From: JARRKC01 sp963723965
Lineage (GTDB): Bacteria; Acidobacteriota; UBA6911; RPQK01; JAPXNP01
Direction: 5' to 3'
NCBI GenBank assembly: GCA_963723965.1
Contig: CAVRSV010000004.1
Span: 24,913 to 88,912 of the forward strand
Length of the DNA stretch: 64,000 nt
Shown here one piece after another: positions 1 to 7,900 of this stretch (position 1 is its first letter; the number at the start of each line of letters is the position of its first letter). The notes beneath the pieces are model-generated. The model searched no databases and was not told where the DNA came from. It was given only the letters and a program-made list of their open reading frames with translations. The position numbers and the translations under genes were made by a program.

Positions 1-24
1 CTGGCGACCCAAAGGAGCCATGAG

Positions 25-825
25 ATGCCGGTCGAAACACTGGTACTGCTGTTTTTCCTGTTTCTGATCGTCTCCGCCGTCTTCTCCATGTTCGGTCAAG
101 GCGGCGGGGCCTTCTATGTTCCGATGCTGTTGGCACTTTCCGTGCCGATCTACGTCGCGGCAACGACCAGCCAGGTTCTGATCATGGTCGTCTCACTCTC
201 ATCGATGCTGGTCTTTGCCAAGGCCAGGACAGTGGACTGGAAGCTGGTTCTGTTGATCGAGCCTCCCACCAATGTGGGCGCATTCCTCGGCGGTTACCTG
301 TCCCTCTACGTCCCGCCCGCCTTCGCCAAGGTCTGCTTCGCCGCAGTGCTTCTGGTGGGGGCCTGGTACATGTTCAAGCCACCGAGAAAAGTCGCGGAAG
401 GACACGTCCGACCAAGCCACTGGTGGCTCTGGAACCGGACCGGGGTCGCTCATCCCTACGCGATCAACGTTCTTGCTCTGGTCCCGGTGATGCTAGCAGC
501 AGGATTTGTGGCCGGGATGCTGGGAGTCGGTGGCGGTCTGATCAAGGTACCGGCCGTGGTCGTGCTGGGCGGCGTGCCCATGAGTATTGCGGTCGGCAGT
601 TCTTCGCTTATGATCGGGGTAACCGCCTTGACCGGCTTCGTGGGCCATGTGCTGCGCGGTCACTTCGACTGGTTGCTCACGGTGGTTTTGGCGGGTGGTG
701 TTCTGATCGGTTCCCAGATCGGTCCGCGCTTCGCCGTCAAGGCCGATCAGGCGAAGCTCAAGAAGTACTTCGCCGTCTTGCTGGTCGCGATCGCGATTTG
801 GCTGATCTACGGGACGGCTCGCTAA
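25..825 (+). CDS. TauE/SafE family membrane transporter
   Basis: Predicted integral membrane protein of 266 residues in the sulfite exporter TauE/SafE (DUF81) family, which moves small anions such as sulfite or sulfoacetate across the inner membrane. About eight hydrophobic segments fall into two halves. The glycine-rich GQGGG segment near residue 24 and GMLGVGGGLIKVP near residue 163 are the repeated family signature. The start is chosen for an AAAGGAG ribosome site 7 nt upstream. An ATGA just before the start suggests that an upstream gene ends at about position 23, so this may be the tail of an operon cut by the window. The substrate cannot be read from sequence. Confidence 0.88.
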   Translation: MPVETLVLLFFLFLIVSAVFSMFGQGGGAFYVPMLLALSVPIYVAATTSQVLIMVVSLSSMLVFAKARTVDWKLVLLIEPPTNVGAFLGGYLSLYVPPAFAKVCFAAVLLVGAWYMFKPPRKVAEGHVRPSHWWLWNRTGVAHPYAINVLALVPVMLAAGFVAGMLGVGGGLIKVPAVVVLGGVPMSIAVGSSSLMIGVTALTGFVGHVLRGHFDWLLTVVLAGGVLIGSQIGPRFAVKADQAKLKKYFAVLLVAIAIWLIYGTAR

Positions 826-1020
826 CTTGTGAATTGACTAAATCGCAGTGGCAACGCTTCTGGCATTCAGAGCCCGCCTGGCACTGCGTTGATCCCGCGA
901 TACTGCCATTCGGCGATGTCTTGAGACAACGGGTCTGGCAGGGTCGCCATCGATCTGTACACGGGACGGCAGGGTCGCCATGGTCCGGCGGGCGGACAAG
1001 ATTTCTGAGTCAGGAAAGAA
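826..1020. repeat. Intergenic stretch with 14-bp direct repeat
   Basis: No gene is visible between the TauE-like gene and the convergent secreted-protein gene. The 14-mer GGCAGGGTCGCCAT occurs at 937-950 and again at 968-981, 31 bp apart. No function is evident. Confidence 0.5.
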
Positions 1021-1043
1021 GGGCGGCACGGGGAGCGCCGCCC
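1021..1043 (-). terminator. Intrinsic terminator of the small secreted protein gene
   Basis: GGGCGGC (1021-1027) pairs with GCCGCCC (1037-1043). Reading the minus strand, this GC stem lies just past the stop at 1075 and is followed by a T-rich stretch (TTCTTTCC), the layout of a Rho-independent terminator. Confidence 0.6.
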
Positions 1044-1074
1044 TCGGGGATGTCGCCGGAAGCTCGGTTGCCCC

Positions 1075-1518
1075 CTACCTGGCGGCCGGCTTCACGATGG
1101 TTGCCGGCACCTTCCTAAACGCTGCTTTGGTCTTTTTGGCCATCTCCTTGAGCTCGAGTTTGACGGGCACGTGCCAACCCCACTCTCCACGGGCAGCCCA
1201 GAGGTCGGCCAGATAGTAGTGGTCACCGATCTTTCGGAAGGTAAGCGCAGTGGTCTGCGCTGGATCGGGGGACTCTGTGGGCTCCGTTTCGAACATGGCC
1301 TGGTTCTGGCCGCCCTGCTTCACGTCTCGGATCTGCCAGTCACTGTCATTGTTGGCGGACAGCTGCCAGAACTGGTATTCGCCCGATGGGAAAGTTTTCC
1401 CTTCCACAATGAATGGGAAGGGGATATTGGCGCCTAACTGGACGCCATCTTGCGCAAACACAGGCAGCGCGGGAACGGCAAAGAGAAACACGAGGACGAG
1501 CGAACAACGCTTGAGCAT
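1075..1518 (-). CDS. Small secreted protein, Acidobacteria-type
   Basis: A 147-residue protein with a clear Sec signal peptide (residues 1-22, ending VFAQ) and a mature domain starting DGVQLGANIPFPFIVEGKTF. Similar short exported proteins with an 'A.IPF.F.V.GKTLPAGEY' core are common in Acidobacteria genomes; their function is unknown and they are probably beta-rich. The start ATG at 1516-1518 has AAGGAG a few bases upstream. The C-terminus is lysine-rich (KEMAKKTKAAFRK). The gene is transcribed alone, converges on the TauE-like gene and has its own terminator. I assign no activity. Confidence 0.8.
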   Translation of the reverse strand: MLKRCSLVLVFLFAVPALPVFAQDGVQLGANIPFPFIVEGKTFPSGEYQFWQLSANNDSDWQIRDVKQGGQNQAMFETEPTESPDPAQTTALTFRKIGDHYYLADLWAARGEWGWHVPVKLELKEMAKKTKAAFRKVPATIVKPAAR

Positions 1519-2021
1519 ATCTGACTCCTTTCTTGGGTCTGAACTCGTCCCGCCAAGTTCCGCAAGTACCTGACTTGCAGACCCTTCCACTAGGATACTA
1601 CGGAAGCCCGTCCGCAATGGGCAGCGATGAATCCTGGGCACCAGGGCCCGAGTTACTCCGGGTTTGGAGCGACCCCGTGTGAAGGAAGAACCACGAGTTG
1701 CCCGGTGAACTTTCCAACCGCGGCCGGTCCGACAAGACTCACTGCGGCATCCGCCGATGACGTCACACCCTGACCGGGGCGCCAAATCTCGTCGAGAGGT
1801 TTCCGGCCCTGGGGTCGCGTCTGCGGCTTGACCCCGGGCGACCGCAATCTGGGCCCTCCGGTGCCGTGCGCGAACCCTATCGAGGGACGTCTCGAGTCCT
1901 GGCGGAAAGTCGCCACCCCTTCCCGTCTTCCCCCGCGCTTCGGAAACCAGGAACCAGGAACCACGGAACTCGGAACCAGGAACTCGTCTTAAGTCCCGAT
2001 TCCCCCCTTCCGGCGCCCGCG
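1519..2021. other. 503-bp intergenic region with heptad repeats
   Basis: No convincing gene. The right part (1942-1985) is a degenerate 7-bp tandem array with units such as CCAGGAA and ACTCGGA, one of several heptad arrays in this window. The left part should hold the promoter of the secreted-protein gene, but no strong -35/-10 pair stands out. Confidence 0.55.
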
Positions 2022-3092
2022 TCAATCCGCGGCGCGCCGGTATTGGGGCGGCCATTCGGCGGGGGCGGCCAGTTCCCGGGCGGCCCTCAGGGGCCAGTAG
2101 GGCTCCCGCAGAAACTGGCGGGCCAGCAGGACCAGATCGGCGTCTCCGCGGGCCAGGATCTCCTCGGCCTGACGGGGCTCGGTGATCATGCCGACAGCGG
2201 CCGTGGCGATGCGGGCATCGCGCCGGATGTCCCGGGCGAAGGGGACCTGGAATGCGGGCCCCACCGGGATCCTCGCATCCGGCACGAGGCCGCCGGAAGA
2301 GCAATCCACGGCGTCCACGCCGAGCGGGCCGAGAACCCGCGCCAGCTCGATCGACTGTTCGAGGTCCCAGCCGCCCTCGACCCAGTCGGTGGCGGAAATA
2401 CGGACGAACAGGGGGTACTCCTGGGGCCAGACTTCCCGCACGGCGACGGTGATCTCACGGGCCAGCCGAATGCGGTTCTCGAAGGAGCCGCCGTAGGCGT
2501 CGCCGCGCCGGTTGCTCAGGGGAGAAAGGAACTCGTGGACCAGATAGCCATGGGCGGCATGAATCTCCACCACGCGAAAACCCGCCTCCCTGGCCCGGGC
2601 GGCGGACTCGCGGAAGGCGGCAACCACGGACCGGATCCCCTCTTCATCCAGCATCCGAGGAGTCGGCCAGTGGGGCTCGAACGGGAGGGCGCTCGGGGCG
2701 ACGGGCTGCCATCCGCCCTTTTCCGGCGGGACGGGGCGTCCCCCCAGCCAGGGGGCGGCCGTGCTCGCCTTGCGGCCGGCATGAGCCAACTGAATCCCCG
2801 GAACGGCACCATGGTCGATGACAAACCGAGTAATGCGACCCAGGAATTCCACGTGTTCGTCTTTCCACAGGCCCAGGTCTTCGGGGCTGATCCGTCCCTC
2901 GGCCGTGACGGCCGTCGCTTCCGTGAACACCAGGCCGGCGCCCCCGACTGCCCGGCCTCCCAGGTGGACCAGGTGCCACTCGTCGGCATAGCCGTCCCGG
3001 CTGGAGTACTGGCACATGGGACTGACCCCGACGCGATTGCGCAAGACGACTCCTCGCAACTTCAAGGGCTGAAACAGATTGGATTCGCTCAT
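2022..3092 (-). CDS. namA: Old Yellow Enzyme, YqjM/NamA-type ene-reductase
   Basis: A 356-residue FMN-dependent NADPH oxidoreductase that reduces activated C=C bonds. It matches the YqjM class over its whole length: SPMCQYSS near residue 23 carries the flavin-tuning Cys, IQLAHAGRKA near residue 98, EIHAAHGYLVHEFLSP near 170 with the substrate-binding His pair, and SNRRGDAYGGS near 188. The C-terminal part contains the FMN-phosphate segment AAVGMIT. The start MSESNLFQ is preferred over an upstream in-frame ATG because a GGGAGG site lies 4 nt before it and homologues begin here. Physiological substrate unknown; detoxification of electrophiles or quinones is typical. Confidence 0.9.
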   Translation of the reverse strand: MSESNLFQPLKLRGVVLRNRVGVSPMCQYSSRDGYADEWHLVHLGGRAVGGAGLVFTEATAVTAEGRISPEDLGLWKDEHVEFLGRITRFVIDHGAVPGIQLAHAGRKASTAAPWLGGRPVPPEKGGWQPVAPSALPFEPHWPTPRMLDEEGIRSVVAAFRESAARAREAGFRVVEIHAAHGYLVHEFLSPLSNRRGDAYGGSFENRIRLAREITVAVREVWPQEYPLFVRISATDWVEGGWDLEQSIELARVLGPLGVDAVDCSSGGLVPDARIPVGPAFQVPFARDIRRDARIATAAVGMITEPRQAEEILARGDADLVLLARQFLREPYWPLRAARELAAPAEWPPQYRRAAD

Positions 3093-3198
3093 CTTCCTCC
3101 CCTCTCGTTCTGCCAACAGCATATCAGGCACCCCTTTGCCAGACGCCTGCGCTACACTCGCCTGGTTCGACGGTTTCACGCGGTGAGGGGATTCCAGC

Positions 3199-4068
3199 AT
3201 GACGGAGCATGACGATCTCAGGGCCCACATCTATTCGAGGATCGAGGAGATTCCCGCCCTCCCCGCGGTCGTGCCCAAACTGCTGGGGATCCTGCAGGAC
3301 GATGAGGCCAGCGTGGCTGAAATTGCCGCCGTCATCGCCTACGACCCCTCTCTCACCTCCAAGATCCTGCGCGTCGCCAATTCTGCTTACTATGGCTTCT
3401 CGGGCCAGGTGTCGGAGTTGCGCAAGGCGGTCATGCTCATCGGCCTGAGGATGGTCAAATCGCTGGCCCTGTCCATCCCCATCGTCCACCGGCTTCCCAT
3501 GGGCCGGTCAAACGAGCGTTTTTCACAGACCGGACTGTGGATCCACAGTCTGGCGGTCGGGACATTGGCCCAATGGCTGGCCCAGCAACTGCGTCAGCCC
3601 CGCGCCGAGACGCTGTTCGTTGCGGGGACCCTGCACGACATCGGCAAGATCGTGTTTTCGGAGCATTTCGAACTGCTGTTCGGAGAGGCGCTGGCCAACG
3701 TGCAGGCTGGCAATTGCGAGTATCTGTTCCAGTCCGAACGGGAGATCTTTGGGATGGACCACGGCGAGCTGGCGGCCCTGGTTCTGGAGCGCTGGAAATT
3801 CCCGGCCCAGATCGTCGAGGCCATCGCACTGCATCATGCTTCCGAACTACCCCCCGAGTGCGATCGTGTTTCGGTGGCGATCCTCCGAGTCGCCAACCTC
3901 GTGGTCCAGGACATGCAGATCGGCAGCGACGGCAACGTCGTTGCCCCGCTCTACGATCTGACGGAACTCGGTCTGCTGGGCCTGAACTCGGCTCGTCTGG
4001 AGGAGGCCCGAGAGTATCTGGGCGGGATGGAGGAAGGAATCCGGCAGTTCTACTCGGCCGTCAGTTGA
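3199..4068 (+). CDS. HDOD domain protein
   Basis: A 289-residue soluble protein. Residues about 12-210 form an HDOD domain, a non-catalytic relative of HD phosphohydrolases. The stretch IPALPAVVPKLLGILQD opens the domain as in the family, IAAVIAYDPSLTSKILRVANSAYYGF is the central signature, and LHDIGKIVFSEH is the degenerate HD-like element. HDOD proteins act in signalling, often tied to c-di-GMP, motility or stress control. No output domain is fused. A GAGGGGA ribosome site lies before the ATG. It is divergent from the ene-reductase (106 bp) and is followed 50 bp later by a ferredoxin. Confidence 0.9.
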   Translation: MTEHDDLRAHIYSRIEEIPALPAVVPKLLGILQDDEASVAEIAAVIAYDPSLTSKILRVANSAYYGFSGQVSELRKAVMLIGLRMVKSLALSIPIVHRLPMGRSNERFSQTGLWIHSLAVGTLAQWLAQQLRQPRAETLFVAGTLHDIGKIVFSEHFELLFGEALANVQAGNCEYLFQSEREIFGMDHGELAALVLERWKFPAQIVEAIALHHASELPPECDRVSVAILRVANLVVQDMQIGSDGNVVAPLYDLTELGLLGLNSARLEEAREYLGGMEEGIRQFYSAVS

Positions 4069-4118
4069 TCGAATTCCCGGGATCGGGAATAATCCCACCC
4101 ACGGAAAGGCGGATCACA

Positions 4119-4364
4119 GTGGCAGATCGCGACTCGAAGTGGGAGAACAACTGCCCGGGCAGGTATTACGTCGATCGGAACTGCATCTCGGCCAAGTACT
4201 GCGTGAGTGTGGCGCCGGAGCTCTTTTCGATGGGAGAAGGTGGCGACCATGCCGCCGTCGTCCGGCAGCCGGAAAACGCAGCCGAAGAGGAACTGGCCCG
4301 AGATGCCCTCAACGGCTGCCCCGTCAGTGCCATCGGCGACGATGGCGACGAGGATCCCGCCTAG
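4119..4364 (+). CDS. Small ferredoxin with altered CxxCxxC motif
   Basis: An 81-residue acidic electron carrier beginning at GTG (GGAAAGG site 7 nt upstream). It resembles short single-cluster ferredoxins of the 'MADRN.KWPENVPGKYYVD..CI.C.LC' type. Cysteines are Cys11, Cys22, Cys28 and the CPVSAIGDDGDE cysteine near residue 68. In the usual motif C-x2-C-x2-C the middle cysteine is present; here the segment reads CISAKYC, so that ligand is Ala. This is the pattern of [3Fe-4S]-type ferredoxins, unless Cys11 substitutes. The partner enzyme is not encoded next door. Confidence 0.8.
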   Translation: MADRDSKWENNCPGRYYVDRNCISAKYCVSVAPELFSMGEGGDHAAVVRQPENAAEEELARDALNGCPVSAIGDDGDEDPA

Positions 4365-4584
4365 GCCCGCCGCAGCAACGGTTCAACGGATTCCGCGTTC
4401 GTTCAGGAAGGGGCCGTAGCGTGCTGTAAATCAGGGAGTCCAGAATCGCTCCGATCACCTGGTTCCCCTGTCCCACGGCCATGGCATCGTGAAGCGGGTT
4501 GATCAGCGCCACCAGCTGGCGGTGCTGTTGGTCGAGACGTTGCACTCCCACCGTGGAACTTGCATCCCCCTGGATCAGAGGCAT
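4324..4584 (-). pseudogene. Decayed bacteriohemerythrin fragment
   Basis: The minus strand reads MPLIQGDASSTVGVQ and then QQHRQLVALINPLHDAM, a clear match to the N-terminus of bacteriohemerythrin, an O2-binding di-iron four-helix protein. A GAGGAG site precedes the ATG. The first iron-ligand His (QQHRQL) remains, but the normal Trp after MPLIQ is Gly, the 'YT..HF..EE' helix has become YSTLRPLPERTR without its ligands, and the frame then runs into the ferredoxin 3' end. I call it a truncated, non-functional remnant. Confidence 0.65.
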
Positions 4585-4976
4585 GGGCAGATCTCCTCTC
4601 TGAAATCGGCGTTCACCGCGTGCATCGCGGACTCGTTCCGGGGCCGTCAGTCGACTCGGCCGGGGCCGACGTTTGGGCGGACGCCGACCCGTGATGTCCC
4701 GATTCGGAAACCCGCACTCGCAGGCCGGTCTTTGACTGGGGACACCAGAATATCGGCAGAGGGCGGAGCCCGGATCAGCACCGATCGGTCCCTCGTGAGC
4801 GCGGATGTCCGGCGATGGTGTCTGCAGGCGTCCGGCGCCGCATCCGGGTGACTCTTCTTTGCGGGGTCTCTTGCAGGTTTCCCGCAGAGTCAGGTTCTAG
4901 TACACTGCTTTACACGTTTCTGCACTTCAGGGGGACCTGATTCCGATGCGGCACGATGTCGCTTCAGGGGGGTAAT
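4585..4976. other. Intergenic region upstream of giant surface protein
   Basis: About 390 bp with no supported gene. It should contain the promoters of the hemerythrin remnant (leftward) and of the giant exported protein (rightward). A TAGTACACT segment near 4897-4905 could be a -10 region, but no matching -35 is obvious. I see no repeat. Confidence 0.4.
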
Positions 4977-7900
4977 ATGAGCAAACGGGGACTCGCTTCC
5001 TTTCTGGTCGCCGTCGCATGTTGTCTGCCGATCTCCACACTCTCCGTGGAGGCGGCTTCTTCGTTGGTCTTCCCACGGCTGTCCTCCGAACCGAACACGG
5101 TCACGGGGCTGGCCATCTCCAACCTGTCGGCGGAGACGGCCACGGTGACGCTGACGGCCTACGGAACGGATGGAACGGTACTGTCCGGTTCCGGAATCAC
5201 GAATCCGGCCACGCTCACGATCCCCGCCGAGCAGCAGGCCGCTCGGTTGCTCACCGAGATCTTCCACGGCGCCTTCCCGTCCTCCACCATTGGATGGGTC
5301 CGGATCACCAGTCCGACCGATGGGCTGACGGGCTTCTTCCTCTTCCTCGATGGAAGCCTGACGGAGATGGACGGAGCCGACCTTCCCGAAGCCGCGACGC
5401 AGATCGTCTTCAATACCGTGCAGGCCGGGAACGGCTTTTCCACCGAACTCAATCTCGTCAACACGACGGGCAGCGATACCGTGGCGACTTTGACCCTGGT
5501 GCAGCCCGGGGGCGCAGACGAGATCCAGAAATCGGTCACCCTCGCGGCCCGGGGCGTCGCCCGATTGGATGCCGGCTCCCTTTTCGGCCTGGCCTCGATC
5601 CCGGACGCCAGCTACGTGCACGTGGACACCGACGGCGGCCTCGTCGCCGGACTGGAGTTCATCCGTTCCGCCGGCGGTGATCTGCTCGGCCTCAACGCCC
5701 GCAAGGCCAGCGAAAAGCTCGAGAGCCTCTTCTTCCCACAGCTCGTGGTTTCCGGTCCGTGGAAAACGGAGCTGGGACTGGTCAACTATACGGACGACCC
5801 GGTCCTGGTCACCGTCTACGCCAGAAAGCCCGACGGCAGTCTCTATGGGGCTTCCGAACTGGCATCGAACCCGGTCAGCCGGGGCCTGGGGCCCCGGGAA
5901 GCCCTGCTTCTGGACGTGGCTGATCTCTTCGGTTTCACGGGCCAGAATTCACGCGACGGCTGGCTCGAAGTGGAGGCCAGCGAACAGGCCATCAACGGCT
6001 TTCTCAGCTACGGAATCCCGGCCGTCGGTTCTCTGGCAGCGATCGCCGCGAACCAGTCCCAAACCAGCTCCGTCTTCTCCCACATTGCGACGACGAGTGG
6101 CTTCTATACGGGACTGGCGCTCCTCAATCCCTCCTCCCTCAGCGCCAACGTGCGGATCCTGGCATTCACCCCGGAGGGTGACCTTCTCGGACGCAGCGAT
6201 ACGGTGGTGCGACCGAAACAGCGGGTCAGCAAACTGGTCACGGAGCTGATTGCGGGGACGGAGAACCGGTCGAACGGTTTTATCTGGATCAAGAGCAGCG
6301 TTCCCCTGTACACGAGTGCCCTGTTCGGCGCGGAGAAGGTGCTGGCCAACATTCCTCCCCAGCAGCCGCCGCCCACCTACGTTCCGGATCAGGATTTGAG
6401 CAAGGTCGCTCTGACTCCGCTGCTGGCCGTCGTTCAGCCCGGCAAGTCCCAGAAATTCACCGCCTCGGGAGCGAGCGGTCCGGTCACCTGGGCCGTCAAC
6501 GGGATCGATTCGGGAGACAGTTCCGTGGGCACGATCGACTCGACCGGCCTCTACACGGCCCCCGCGAGCAAGCCCGAACCCTCTTTGATCACGGTCTCCG
6601 CAGAGTCCGACAATCTGAGCGGCGGCGCCTCGGTCGACATTCTGACCACCCAGTCGCTGGTCGGCGGGCTCGGCGTGCTGCAGTCGATCGTCTACATGCA
6701 GTCGTTGCAGCGACTCTACGAAGTCGAACTCACCTCCCTCGGCGCAGTCGGGAGCAGAATCTCCGCCACGTCCCAGACCGCAGCCGCCACGGATCAGAGC
6801 GAGCTGTTCCAGGTCCAGCCACCGAACGTCAAGACCAGCGTCCGCCAGTTCACGGACAACATCGTCAAGCTGATCTCCTATCCCGCGTCGGACGGGAAGG
6901 AGTACATGCTCCTCCTCGGGCAGAGCACGGGGCAACTGATTCGACTGGAGCCTCTGTCCGGACAGTCGAGACTCGTCTACACCGGTCTCCAGCAGCCGAC
7001 TTCCATGGCCTACGACGCCTCGACGGGGAGCGTGCTCGTGGCCGAGTCGGATCGGATCACCCAAATCGCCCGCACCTTCATCGAGAGCGGTCTGACCTCC
7101 GGGTCGGGCGCAACCGGTGAGATCGACCCCGGGCAAACACCCCGCTCCACAGTGGCCCTGGCCGCAGGGGCGACGGGTCTGGCCGTGGACCGGTGCACGG
7201 GTGAGATCTACTTTTCCATCGCCTCCGAAGGGGTGATCAGAGCCTACGATCCCGCTACGGAGCAGACCCGCACGCTCGTTTCGGGTCTCTCCAGCCCTGG
7301 ACAGCTTTTGACCCTCTACCGCGAGGGCCTCCCCTGTCCGGAGCGCACCCAGTTGCTCGTGGCCGAGCCCGGTGCGGACCGCATCACACTCATCGCACCG
7401 TCGCTCGGGAGCGTGGTTTCGTGGATCTCGGCACCCGGAGTGCGCGACCTGTCCTTCATCCCACCGGAGAACCCGTTCAACCTGAAGACGAGTGTCGCCT
7501 ACGGCCTGTTTTTCGACGAGGCCGGGAACATTTCGATCGTCGACGTGGGAGACCAGTACTCGCAGGAGCCCCCCGTCGTTGAGGAGCCGATCTGCCAATC
7601 GGAGGTCAGCTTCGAGGATTCGAATCTCGAAGCCGCCGTGCGGGCGGCCCTGGGCCTGAACGCGGGAGACGCCATCACCTGCGCCGCAGCACAGTCACTG
7701 ACCGAGTTGAGTGCCTCGGGGCGGAATATCCGTCGCATCGGAGGGCTCGAGTTCTTCACCAATCTCGAGGTCCTCGACCTGAGTCACAATTTCATTCGGA
7801 GCATTGCGCCGGTCGGCGCGCTGACACACCTGAGCGAGCTCAACGCCTCGTACAATCTGATCACCTCTCCCGGACTGTCTGCGAATCTGACCCAGCTGTC

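Noticed and set aside
4909..4925. Sigma-54 promoter upstream of the giant surface protein
   Set aside because: TTTACACGTTTCTGCA has the right spacing but lacks the essential GG of the -24 element.
4956..4976. Earlier ATG as start of the giant surface protein
   Set aside because: It adds residues before a normal signal peptide and lacks a ribosome site, whereas the ATG at 4977 has GGGGGG 4 nt upstream.
5949..7598. 549-residue antisense frame within the giant surface protein gene
   Set aside because: Shadow of a high-GC gene: biased composition, no family motif, and the sense strand has clear domains.
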